A stretch of 37,906 nucleotides of DNA from the NCBI GenBank assembly GCA_035644475.1, contig DASQOL010000191.1:1-37906 (forward strand), written 5' to 3'. The stretch's first letter is position 1; every line of letters starts with the position of its first letter. The notes beneath the pieces are model-generated. The model was given only the letters and a program-made list of their open reading frames with translations, did no database searches and had not been told where the DNA came from. Of the stretch, positions 27,168-34,717 are shown in pieces. This DNA comes from FEN-1219 sp035644475 (lineage in GTDB: Bacteria; Pseudomonadota; Gammaproteobacteria; Steroidobacterales; Rariloculaceae). A program made the position numbers and the translations under genes.

Positions 27168-28079
27168 GTGGCTGTTCGTACCGTGAGCCCATTCAAGTGT
27201 GGAATGTGGGAGCTGCACGATCGGCTCAGCGAGAACATCGACGTGAGGTCGTGCGGAACGCTGATCGACAGCATTCAGAAGCACGGCCAAAAGCAACCCG
27301 TTCTGGCGAGACCGCCAAGCGGGCGGGACAACTTCGAATACGAGTTGATTTACGGAGCTAGACGGCTATTCGCAGCTCAGCATCTTGGAATCGACCTGCT
27401 GATAGATTTGCGCGAGATCGATAATCGATCGGCGCTGATCGAAATGGACGTCGAGAATAGAGTGCGAGCCGACATCAGTGCTTACGAGCGGGGTCGCAGC
27501 TATCAGCGTTTTCTCACGTCGGGTTACTTCAAGAATCAGACTGAGATGGCGAAGGCCCTCGGCGTTTCGGACTCTCAGGTGTCCCGTCTCTTGCGCTACG
27601 CAGAGCTGCCGGCGGCGGTCGTCGGAGCTTTCAGCTCTCCGAACGACATACGCGAGGAATGGGCGGTTGCGCTGGCCAAGCTGTGCGCGGACCCGGAAAC
27701 CCGCACCCGAGTCATGAATCGAGCCCGAACATTGAGCGCGGTGCCAGGGCGCGGCTCGCCCCAGACGGTGTTCGACATTTTGGTGAATGGTCGCGGGTCG
27801 CACAGCCCTTCGCCGTCTCGGTCCCGCGACGTCGTCGTCAAGGACCCCAGAGGCAGGCCTCTATTCAGAGTGCGGTTTCAGGCGAAGGCGGTTCACCTGG
27901 TTCTGCCTCGGGAGGCGATCACGTTGCCCGGGCTGCGTCGAATCAACGAGTATGTCGCCCGGGTTCTAGTCGCAGAGGCTCAGAATGCGGGCAGCGCGAT
28001 TCAGACTCGAGCACGCTATACGCCCGCGGAAATAGTTGCGAACGGCGCGAGCCCGGCGGAAGGGCTCAAGCCCAACTGA
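27168..28079 (+). CDS. Orphan ParB/Spo0J-like DNA-binding protein
   Basis: 303 residues, GTG start. Box I region: CGTLIDSIQKHGQKQPVLAR. Box II: YELIYGARRLFAAQHLGI, where GARR (63-66) replaces the usual GERR of ParB CTP-binding domains. Box III: MDVENRVRADISAYERG (93-109). A helix-turn-helix of the KorB/ParB type follows: NQTEMAKALGVSDSQVSRLL (123-142). The C-terminal half, after a Ser/Pro-rich linker, is poorly conserved and could dimerise. Chromosomal ParB would be next to parA; here there is no parA and no plasmid replication gene, so a partition role is unlikely on context. It may be a regulator or a relic of a mobile element. The Glu to Ala change in box II may affect CTP binding. Confidence 0.83.
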   Translation: MAVRTVSPFKCGMWELHDRLSENIDVRSCGTLIDSIQKHGQKQPVLARPPSGRDNFEYELIYGARRLFAAQHLGIDLLIDLREIDNRSALIEMDVENRVRADISAYERGRSYQRFLTSGYFKNQTEMAKALGVSDSQVSRLLRYAELPAAVVGAFSSPNDIREEWAVALAKLCADPETRTRVMNRARTLSAVPGRGSPQTVFDILVNGRGSHSPSPSRSRDVVVKDPRGRPLFRVRFQAKAVHLVLPREAITLPGLRRINEYVARVLVAEAQNAGSAIQTRARYTPAEIVANGASPAEGLKPN

Positions 28080-28086
28080 GCTCAGT
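28075..28086. repeat. Perfect 12-base palindrome across the ParB-like stop codon
   Basis: ACTGAGCTCAGT contains the TGA stop of the ParB-like gene; AGCC and GGCT flank it imperfectly and could extend the hairpin. No T tract, so terminator function is doubtful. The remaining gap to the convergent gene at 28204 shows nothing else. Confidence 0.4.
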
Positions 28087-28203
28087 CGGCTGGCTCACGC
28101 GCGATCAGGGCCGATAGGTTGGCCAGCTCGCGGCACCACGAGAACACCGGGATCGCGCGGCAGCCGTCCCAGCGCGATAGCCAGCACAACGAGCGCACGC
28201 GAT

Positions 28204-29388
28204 TCACGCGTCGACGACGGAGTCGTCACGCGAGCTCTGCCGGTAAGGAGCGTGCTCGCCGATTTTGTCCATGTACGCGTCGACGTGGCGCGTCCCCCGC
28301 GCGAGGAACGAGCCGACGGCTCGATGGAAATCTTGGTCGCGCAGCCAATGGCAAGACCACGTCGGTTGCGGCACGAAGCCGCGCTCGACTTTGTGTTCGC
28401 CTTGCGTTCCCGGATCGCACCGTTCCAGCCCTTCGCGGATGCAGTAGTCGATACCTTGGTAGTAGCATGTCTCGAAGTGCAGGCTGTGGTATTCGCTGGC
28501 GCTGCCCCAGTGGCGAACGTAGAGCGTCGTGCTGCTCCGGAAGCAGATTGCCGCGGCGATCGGCGCGTTCTGGTGTCGTGCGAGCACGATCAACAGGTCG
28601 TCGGGCATCGTCGCAGCGATGGCAGCGAAGAAGTCGCGGTTAAATAACGGCTCGCGGCAGCGCCACCAGAACGTGCGTGCATAGAACTTGAAGACGGCGT
28701 CCCAGTCGGCAGGTGTCAGCTCGTTGCCCCGTAGGTGCTGGAACACGATCCCGGCCTCGGCGACGCGCCGTCGCTCGCGTTTGGTCTTGGTGCGCTTGTG
28801 GGAGCTGAAGCGCGTCAAGAAGTCGTCGAAGGATTTGTAGCCGTCGTTGGCCCAATGGAACTGACAATCCTTGCGCGTCAGGAAGTCGCAGCCCGCGAGG
28901 AGTCGCCGATCGAACTCGGACGGAAACAACACGTGCAGCGAGGAGGCGCCGATCTCGTCGGCCGTGGCCCGAGCCGCGTCGAGCAGGCTCTGCGCGACGT
29001 TTGTGTCCTCCGCGTCCCGAAGCAGGAAGCGCCTGCCGGTGGCGGGAGTGAACGGCACGGCGCACACGAGCTTAGGATAGTAATTGCGGCCCGCGCGCTC
29101 GTAAGCGTCGGCCCAGCTCCAATCGAACACGAACTCGCCGAGCGAGTCGTACTTAATAAAGAGTGGCAACGCGCCTGCGAGCCCCCGCTCGTCGCGAGCC
29201 ACGATGTAACACGGCTGCCACGTCGTCGCGCCGCCGACGCAGCCGCTCTGCTCGAGCGCGTGCAGGAACTCGTGCTTGAGGAACGGGCTGTCGCCGGCGA
29301 GTGTGTTCCAGGCGGCCGCGTCGATTGCGCGCAGTGTCGTGAGCCGTTCGACTTGGACCAGCATCCGCCGAGTGTGCCCGTCGCTCAC
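28204..29388 (-). CDS. FemAB/GNAT-like acyltransferase (COG3146-type)
   Basis: 394 residues from a GTG at 29388; an ATG at 29364 is the alternative start. Blocks typical of this family of double-GNAT proteins are SPFLKHEFLHALEQSGCV near the N-terminus, GEFVFDWSWADAYERAG, YYPKLVCAVPFTPATGRRFL, FHWANDGYKSFDDFL, RTKTKRERRRV, FYARTFWWRCREPLFNRDFF and HLLHFETCYYQGIDYCIREG-like sequence (HSLHFETCYYQGIDYCIREG here). The family is annotated as peptidoglycan-biosynthesis-like or N-acyltransferase, with no settled reaction. No signal peptide, so cytoplasmic. The GTG overlaps the stop of a 24-codon frame on the same strand. It converges on the ParB-like gene. Confidence 0.82.
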   Translation of the reverse strand: MSDGHTRRMLVQVERLTTLRAIDAAAWNTLAGDSPFLKHEFLHALEQSGCVGGATTWQPCYIVARDERGLAGALPLFIKYDSLGEFVFDWSWADAYERAGRNYYPKLVCAVPFTPATGRRFLLRDAEDTNVAQSLLDAARATADEIGASSLHVLFPSEFDRRLLAGCDFLTRKDCQFHWANDGYKSFDDFLTRFSSHKRTKTKRERRRVAEAGIVFQHLRGNELTPADWDAVFKFYARTFWWRCREPLFNRDFFAAIAATMPDDLLIVLARHQNAPIAAAICFRSSTTLYVRHWGSASEYHSLHFETCYYQGIDYCIREGLERCDPGTQGEHKVERGFVPQPTWSCHWLRDQDFHRAVGSFLARGTRHVDAYMDKIGEHAPYRQSSRDDSVVDA

Positions 29389-29459
29389 GCGAGCGTCGAG
29401 GTGGAAGACTGTCGCAGCAGCAGACTAGGCGGCGGCTCGTGCAGATCTCCATTCTGCAT
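29385..29459 (-). CDS. Possible 24-residue peptide overlapping the acyltransferase start
   Basis: From the ATG at 29459 a frame reads MQNGDLHEPPPSLLLRQSST and four more residues, and stops at a TGA that shares bases with the GTG start of the acyltransferase gene (GTGA). The overlap suggests translational coupling. No good Shine-Dalgarno is seen and no other start codon exists upstream in this frame. The acidic front followed by a PPPSLLL and Ser/Thr-rich tail is not a family I know. It may be a leader peptide, a small product or chance. Confidence 0.3.
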   Translation of the reverse strand: MQNGDLHEPPPSLLLRQSSTSTLA

Positions 29460-29730
29460 TTCAACGAGCTTACCATCTGAGTCCGAAGCGCCGACGGAGG
29501 ATGTCGGAAGGTGAAGCGGGCGGCGTCGATATCGCGAGACGCTGACACGGCCTCCGCTGGCAGAGACCCGTGCACGTCAGGATGGATCATTTTTGCTAAC
29601 CGCAAATGTGTAGTGCCTTGTTTTTTCGAATGACGCAGCGCAAACCTGCTGCACATCTCTACTTGCGTGGCACATGCGAAGGCTGGCGCCCACTAGAATC
29701 AGAGAAGATCCATCCGCCTGGTATCAAGTC
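29460..29730. other. Gap between divergent acyltransferase and BlaI-like genes
   Basis: Promoters for both directions should lie here. An AT-rich patch near 29588-29625 contains TTTGC, TAACC and GCAAA as a small inverted repeat and a run of T (TTGTTTTTTCG). The TACA-NN-TGTA operator known for BlaI/MecI is not present in recognisable form. The BlaI-like frame is open from an earlier ATG at 29674. Confidence 0.4.
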
Positions 29731-30102
29731 ATGAATATCAACGAGCCTGACAGCACGGTCGTGGAGATATTCTGGCGCGCCCAGGAGCCGCTAAGCGTGA
29801 ACGACGTCGTTGCCGCGTTGCACAGCGATAGCGACTGGTCGGCCGACACGATCCGTACTTTTCTGGCGCGGCTCGTCAAGAAGAACGCCCTGGCGATCAC
29901 ACCTGACGGGCGCTATGTCTACCGACCACTGGCAATCCGGCGCGAGAACTACGTCTACATGCAGAGCCGCAACTTGATCGACACGCTGTTTGGCGGACGC
30001 GTTGCGCCCTTTGTTGCTCAGTTTCTAGAGCGGAAGGACTTGAGTCCCGACGAGATCGAAGAAATCAAAGCGTTAATTCTGTGTCGACTCAAAACGGGCT
30101 GA
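29731..30102 (+). CDS. BlaI/MecI/CopY-type transcriptional repressor
   Basis: 123 residues from the ATG at 29731, where family sequence begins (MNINEPDSTVVEIFWRAQEP); the in-frame ATG at 29674 would add 19 residues. Winged helix: SVNDVVAALHSDSDWSADTI, RTFLARLVKKNALAITPDGR, YVYRPL. The C-terminal dimerisation helix FVAQFLERKDLSPDEIEEIK is also typical. Family members repress beta-lactamase or copper genes and are inactivated by the membrane protease BlaR1/MecR1. No BlaR1-like protease, beta-lactamase or metal-transport gene is in the window, so the signal and targets are unknown; the downstream condensation-domain gene is the most likely local target. No clear ribosome-binding site precedes either start. 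Confidence 0.83.
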   Translation: MNINEPDSTVVEIFWRAQEPLSVNDVVAALHSDSDWSADTIRTFLARLVKKNALAITPDGRYVYRPLAIRRENYVYMQSRNLIDTLFGGRVAPFVAQFLERKDLSPDEIEEIKALILCRLKTG

Positions 30103-30176
30103 AAACCTGAGCGCAATGCGACAGGGGAGCACGGAATACGGCTACTGTTGCCCTCATCGTCGACGCGTTGCACATT

Positions 30177-30199
30177 CGAGTCGTCTGACACACGACTCG
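30177..30199. repeat. Perfect 8-base inverted repeat ahead of the condensation-domain gene
   Basis: CGAGTCGT and ACGACTCG are separated by 7 bases, in the 133-base gap between the BlaI-like gene and the condensation-domain gene. It could be a regulator-binding dyad (perhaps for the adjacent BlaI-like protein) or an RNA hairpin that ends the first transcript; there is no T tract. Confidence 0.5.
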
Positions 30200-30235
30200 C
30201 CCATCGCTGGACCGCAACTCGTGTAGGTAGGGAAC

Positions 30236-31684
30236 ATGGAGCCTGTTCTAATCGCACCGCCTCCGCTTCTTGCGCCAAGTGTGCGGCGCATCGATGGGCG
30301 CCTCTCATATCAACAGGAAACCTACCTCGAGTTGCAGCAGGCCCAGATCGTCGGATGCCGCAGTCGGACGCATGGCTATTGCGACAACAATCATCTGGAT
30401 TTGTCGGTCCGCTCAGTAGATCGCGGAGCTCTCGAGCGCGCTCTCGGCGCGGTCGTGCGTCGTCACGAGTCCCTGCGCACTGCGTTCGACGGACACAGCA
30501 CGAGAGTCACTCCATGGGTGGCGCCAGTCGTTGCCCTGGCCGACGCGTCGGATGCAGCTGATCCAATCGAGTGCGCGCGGCGCCTCGCCGTTGACGCCGT
30601 CATGCGACCTTTTTCATACGACGGCGACCTCTTGTGCCGCGCTACGCTCATTCGCATCTCTAACGATGAGGAACTGTTCGTCGTCGTCGTACCGCACCTG
30701 GTCTCCGACGGAGCGTCCATAGCAAGGGTGCTGAAGCAGGAGCTTCAAGCGTGCTACGCGCACGAAACAGGCGCGGGTCCGCCCCCGCCTCCGGTCGCCA
30801 ACCAATACAGCGACTTCGTCCATTGGCAACGACAATGGCTGGGCATCGATGCGAGAGCGGACTTGATTCGCTATTACGAGGCACGCATCGCCAGAGCATC
30901 GGCGGCCACGATCCATCGCGGTCCGACTCTAAGGGAACAGCGGACGTGGAAGAGTGCGAGCGTCGCCATCCAACTCTCCGATTCGGCAACGGCCGCAGTG
31001 CATACCATGAGCTGGCGTGCCCGCGTGGCACCCATCGTGTTGCTCTTGGCGATCTATCAGATCGCCGTCCACATATGGTCCGGCCAAGACGATACGCTGA
31101 TTGCGATCCCGCTCGCGGCACGACGAGACATGAACATGGCGGACCTTATCGGCTTCTTCGCCTGCCACGGGGTCATTCGCTCGTCTGTCCACGGCGATCC
31201 CACCTTCGGTGAGCTGCTCACGCGGGTTGCAACCTCGGTCAGAGAGGCTTATGCGAACCAGGGGACGCCGTACGGTGCCCTGGTGGAGATCGCCCGCGAA
31301 CGAGGCGATCCTGACCCACCGATGACGTTGTGCATGAACGTGCACCGCCTTCCCGCCGATAGCGACGAGACTCATTCGTTCCGTGCGACACCTGTCCCCC
31401 TCGAACCTTACGGTGTCCATCAGCTCATGCGATGGGACATGAACCTGCTGCTCAGGCAATTATCGACAACGGCCATTGCAGGCTGGCTGATGTACGGCGT
31501 TGATGTGCTCGACAAGCCCGCCGCGCGCACATATGTTCGCCAGTTCCTCGCGCTTGTCGATGCCGCTACGTCCAGTCCGAATTCACGTATTTCAGTGATT
31601 GCACGCGCAGCGTCCGACGCCGCGGCATCGTCGGACAGCGGCGTTCTCGCCGCCGACACGGTTTGGCGTGACGCGGTTGTCTGA
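30236..31684 (+). CDS. Free-standing condensation-domain protein (NRPS type)
   Basis: 482 residues from the ATG at 30236, with GTAGGTAGGG as ribosome-binding site. It is one chloramphenicol-acetyltransferase-like fold: LSYQQETYLELQQAQ (motif C1), RALGAVVRRHESLRTAF (C2), VVVVPHLVSDGASIA (C3, the catalytic HHxxxDG box, here Pro153-His154-LVS-Asp158-Gly159, so the first His is replaced but the catalytic second His and the DG are kept), YSDFVHWQRQWL (C4), IAIPLAARRDMNMADLIGFF (C5) and QGTPYGALVEIARERGD (C6/7). No adenylation, carrier or thioesterase domain is attached or encoded nearby. Such stand-alone C domains make amide or ester bonds between tethered or free acyl groups and amines or alcohols. 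Its partners are unknown. Confidence 0.85.
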   Translation: MEPVLIAPPPLLAPSVRRIDGRLSYQQETYLELQQAQIVGCRSRTHGYCDNNHLDLSVRSVDRGALERALGAVVRRHESLRTAFDGHSTRVTPWVAPVVALADASDAADPIECARRLAVDAVMRPFSYDGDLLCRATLIRISNDEELFVVVVPHLVSDGASIARVLKQELQACYAHETGAGPPPPPVANQYSDFVHWQRQWLGIDARADLIRYYEARIARASAATIHRGPTLREQRTWKSASVAIQLSDSATAAVHTMSWRARVAPIVLLLAIYQIAVHIWSGQDDTLIAIPLAARRDMNMADLIGFFACHGVIRSSVHGDPTFGELLTRVATSVREAYANQGTPYGALVEIARERGDPDPPMTLCMNVHRLPADSDETHSFRATPVPLEPYGVHQLMRWDMNLLLRQLSTTAIAGWLMYGVDVLDKPAARTYVRQFLALVDAATSSPNSRISVIARAASDAAASSDSGVLAADTVWRDAVV

Positions 31685-31731
31685 GCGGATCGGGGGCTGG
31701 TCTATCGCAGGTTCGCGACCGACGGCCGGCG

Positions 31732-32706
31732 CTACGTGGGCTTGGTTGCCATCACCACGTCTAGAGACGTACTCGTGACACACACCCGGATGTCGCTGAA
31801 CCCGGCCTGCTCGAGCAAAGCCTCGTACTCCTCGAATGTGCGTTCACGGCCGCCATCCGTGCAAACGAGCATGTTGAGCGAGTGCATGTGCGCGTCGACC
31901 GACCCGCCGCTCACATCGTCGACGATCCGTTCGATCACGAGCAGGCCCCCACCGGCAGGCAGCCTCTCGTACACTCGTGAGAGGAGCTCGACGATAAGCT
32001 GTTCGGAACGGTGATGGAGAACCCTGCCAAGCGCGATGAGGTCAGCCGGCGGCAGCGGATCAGTGCAAAAGTCGCCGGCGATGAACTCGATGCCATCGTG
32101 CGCTTCCTTTGCCGCCATTTGAACGACTGACGGCACATCGAAGACGATCGCGCGCAAGGCAGGGTAACGCCGCCTTGCAGCGACCGCGAAGTGGCCGGTC
32201 GCCCCGCCGAGATCGAGCAGGCATCGATACGACGACAGGTCGAATGCCTGAACGACAGCGGGAGAAGTGGTCATGCCGATGCCGTGCATGCCTCGCATGA
32301 ACTCCTCGCTCACCGCAACAGACTCGCGAATCGCGCGTCCGCTCTCTCCGAACGTCTGCGTCCACTGGTTGCTGCCTGACAGAATCGCGTTTTCCAGATT
32401 CGCCCAGAGACGAAATACCGCAACGTCGGAATACCAGATATAGCCGGTGAGGCTCCATGGGCTCGCACGCCGCAGATACGTATCTGCGACAGACGTATTG
32501 AAGTACTCGCGACCACGTTTCTCCAATAGGCCGAGTGACACGCACGCGTCGAGAAGTTGTGGCACTCCTACACCTGAGGGCCGCTTCCCTTCGAAGATTC
32601 CCAGGCTGACAGCCGTAAACATCGTCTTCGACCGTCGAAACGCGTGAATGAGTTCGAGGACGGTGTCGGGAGCAGCAGGAGGAGCTGGGGCAACAGTAGC
32701 ACTCAA
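31732..32706 (-). CDS. Class I O-methyltransferase (hydroxyindole O-MT-like)
   Basis: 324 residues from a TTG at 32706; a strong GGAGG at 32714-32718 and no better codon nearby decide the start. The C-terminal catalytic domain is typical: LLDLGGATGHFAVAARRRYP (SAM motif I), VFDVPSVVQMA (motif II), FIAGDFCTDPLPPADLIALG and the catalytic VLHH, then LLVIERIVDD. The N-terminal dimerisation/winged-helix part is unusual: after MFTAVSLGIFEG the chain goes straight to QLLDACVSLGLLEKRG, missing about 25 residues of the helix-turn-helix that relatives have between these blocks. Either a shortened subfamily or an in-frame deletion. Substrate likely a phenol or hydroxyl of a small molecule. Convergent with the condensation-domain gene and divergent from the GMC oxidoreductase. 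Confidence 0.84.
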   Translation of the reverse strand: MSATVAPAPPAAPDTVLELIHAFRRSKTMFTAVSLGIFEGKRPSGVGVPQLLDACVSLGLLEKRGREYFNTSVADTYLRRASPWSLTGYIWYSDVAVFRLWANLENAILSGSNQWTQTFGESGRAIRESVAVSEEFMRGMHGIGMTTSPAVVQAFDLSSYRCLLDLGGATGHFAVAARRRYPALRAIVFDVPSVVQMAAKEAHDGIEFIAGDFCTDPLPPADLIALGRVLHHRSEQLIVELLSRVYERLPAGGGLLVIERIVDDVSGGSVDAHMHSLNMLVCTDGGRERTFEEYEALLEQAGFSDIRVCVTSTSLDVVMATKPT

Positions 32707-32713
32707 TCCGAAA

Positions 32714-32718
32714 CCTCC
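32714..32718 (-). promoter_or_regulatory. Shine-Dalgarno fixing a TTG start
   Basis: GGAGG on the minus strand, 7 bases before the TTG at 32706. It makes the rare TTG the best start for the O-methyltransferase gene. Confidence 0.7.
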
Positions 32719-33000
32719 AACGAATGTTCAGTCGCCGTCACGATGCCAAAGTTCACGGTCATTGCCAACGCCGCCCGCCGCTCGAAGTGAAGCGGAGCGT
32801 CGAGCGCCCCGTTCCGGAAATTCGTGTGCGGTCAACACGGGTCCGCGCTCCCGTTGAAACGCGAAGATTCTGGGGACCGAATAAACGACCGCGTGCGTTG
32901 CTCTCTCCAGCCGCTTCAACCTACCCTGGGCAGGGAGCCGTGCAAACGTCCCATCTGAGAGAGATTCACGGAGTAGCTTCATGCTTTGGCAGCGCGAACG

Positions 33001-34653
33001 ATGGCACGCGCGTTAAACAGCAGGCACGTTGATGGAGTCGACGCCATCGTCGTAGGCTCCGGCTTCGCTGGAGCATGGGCCGCGAAGGAGTTGGCAGAGG
33101 CGGGCGTGCACACTCTAGTGCTGGAGGCTGGCCCAGCCCGCACGGCCAGCGAGATCCCCAAGAGGTCTTCGGGCAGGCAGGACCCCGTTGGTTCGCCGGT
33201 GACGACGGTCGACACGCCTACCCAGAATGGACCGGACCGCAATCTCGACGGCGCCGGCCGAGACAATCGCGAAGTCGGCGAGCGGAAGCAGGCCCGCCAG
33301 CATGTACAGCGTGAGCATCCGGGCTACCTCAGCCGTGGCCCGCACTTGTTCATCGATGATGCGGATCGCCCATATCAAACGCCGCACGACAAACCGTATT
33401 ACTGGATACGCGGAATGCAGGTGGGCGGTCGCTCGCTCACCTGGGGCGGTACCGCGTTGCGACTATCACCGTACGAACTCGATGCGGCCCCGCTCGACGG
33501 TCGCCCGCTCGCCTGGCCCCTGCGCTACGATACGCTGGCACCGGCGTACACCGCTGTCGAAGAGCTGATGGGGTTGTGCGGCAGCAACGACGGGCTGCCA
33601 CAGCTTCCAGATAGCCGTTTCCTGTACGCGCCGCATGACGCGACGCCAGCGGAGAAGGATTTCCAGAAGGCGTATCGGCGGCCGGGTACCAATCCGATCC
33701 CGGTTCGGTTCATACCCTCCGAAGTTGGCGATGACGGGTGGCCCAAGTTCACCATGCAGGGTACGGCGCTGGCGGCCGCTGAACGCACTCGCCGAGTCCA
33801 GCTGCGTGCGAACGCGGTCGTCACCGAAGTGACGACAGACCCGGAGACCGGTTGGGCAACCGGCGTGCGGTACGTCGACACGACCGACGAGTCACGTCAC
33901 CTCGCCAAGGCACGCGTCGTCTTCCTCTGCTGCGGCACGGTCGAGACCGCGAGACTCATGCTCAACTCGCGGGGACCGCGCCACCCGGACGGGTTGGGGA
34001 ACTCCACAGGGTGGGTGGGCCGCGGGCTCATGGATCACCCGGTGATCACCGCCTCGGGTGTGCTCGACGCCTATCCTCCGACAAGCGGTTACGAGTGGTC
34101 GGCACGTCAAAGCGGCCTGATAGTCCCGCCCGTGCCAGGCTGCCGGGGCAGCGTACGACCGTTCGGGATTTGGGTGAATCTGCAGCGCCTCACCACGGGC
34201 GGGCTGCCGGTAGGGACGATGGCCGCTCAGGGCGAGATGTTGCCGTACTGGCACAACAGGGTCCGGCTCGGTGAAACCAAAGACCGATGGGGCGTGCCCA
34301 TTCCGGTTATCGAGTGCTCATACGGACCGCACGAACAGCGACTGTACGCGGCGATGCGGCGCGCGATCGAGCATGCCGCCACGGTGGCCCGCCTACGGCT
34401 CACTTGTATGTCCGACGCGCTAATCGCGCCCGGGTTAAACGTGCACGACCTCGGTACCGCGCGCATGGGATCCAGTCCTCGCGAGTCTGTGCTCGACGCC
34501 GACAACCGCTCCTGGACCTGCCCGAACGTCTTCGTAACCGACGGCGCCTGCTTCCCGTGCGGCGGTTGGCAAAACCCCACGCTCACGATCATGGCCCTCT
34601 CGGCTCGAGCGGGCCGCTTCGCGGCGACGCTACTGGATCAAGGAGCATTCTGA
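33001..34653 (+). CDS. GMC-family oxidoreductase (FAD)
   Basis: 550 residues from the ATG at 33001; an in-frame TTG at 32986 would add five residues. FAD Rossmann motif DAIVVGSGFAGAWAAKELAE and VLEAGPARTA; then IRGMQVGGRSLTWGGTALRL, the second FAD motif; ARVVFLCCGTVETARLMLNS in the middle; and the C-terminal NVHDLGTARMGSSP with DGACFPCGGWQNPTLTIMAL (His and Asn of the GMC active site). It resembles sugar or sugar-alcohol dehydrogenases of the gluconate-dehydrogenase type, but no small or cytochrome subunit is adjacent. Residues about 55-100 (SGRQDPVGSP to REVGERKQ) are Asp/Arg-rich and unlike relatives, perhaps a local frame slip that has been compensated. Its expected ribosome-binding site better fits an out-of-frame ATG at 32981. 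Confidence 0.83.
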   Translation: MARALNSRHVDGVDAIVVGSGFAGAWAAKELAEAGVHTLVLEAGPARTASEIPKRSSGRQDPVGSPVTTVDTPTQNGPDRNLDGAGRDNREVGERKQARQHVQREHPGYLSRGPHLFIDDADRPYQTPHDKPYYWIRGMQVGGRSLTWGGTALRLSPYELDAAPLDGRPLAWPLRYDTLAPAYTAVEELMGLCGSNDGLPQLPDSRFLYAPHDATPAEKDFQKAYRRPGTNPIPVRFIPSEVGDDGWPKFTMQGTALAAAERTRRVQLRANAVVTEVTTDPETGWATGVRYVDTTDESRHLAKARVVFLCCGTVETARLMLNSRGPRHPDGLGNSTGWVGRGLMDHPVITASGVLDAYPPTSGYEWSARQSGLIVPPVPGCRGSVRPFGIWVNLQRLTTGGLPVGTMAAQGEMLPYWHNRVRLGETKDRWGVPIPVIECSYGPHEQRLYAAMRRAIEHAATVARLRLTCMSDALIAPGLNVHDLGTARMGSSPRESVLDADNRSWTCPNVFVTDGACFPCGGWQNPTLTIMALSARAGRFAATLLDQGAF

Positions 34654-34659
34654 GCCAGG

Positions 34660-34676
34660 CTTCTCGAATCGAGAAG
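34660..34676. terminator. Hairpin between convergent GMC and methyltransferase genes
   Basis: CTTCTCG and CGAGAAG pair around AAT, 6 bases after the GMC stop. Both neighbours end here, so a bidirectional terminator is plausible, but the T run after the stem is only TTC. Confidence 0.45.
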
Positions 34677-34717
34677 TTCACGAGATCCGCTAGGACAGCA
34701 AATATCCGTCCACGTTG

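Noticed and set aside
27168..28079. Chromosomal or plasmid partition locus
   Set aside because: No parA, no parS-like site and no replication gene next to the ParB-like gene.
30116..30226. 36-codon frame between the BlaI-like and condensation-domain genes
   Set aside because: No Shine-Dalgarno, contains most of an inverted repeat, Arg/Ser/His-rich; likely chance.
32728..32982. Minus-strand frame of 84 codons ahead of the O-methyltransferase gene
   Set aside because: Ends 21 bases before the O-methyltransferase start and has a fairly protein-like composition, but no ribosome-binding site, no known family and an equally long frame on the other strand; not supportable.
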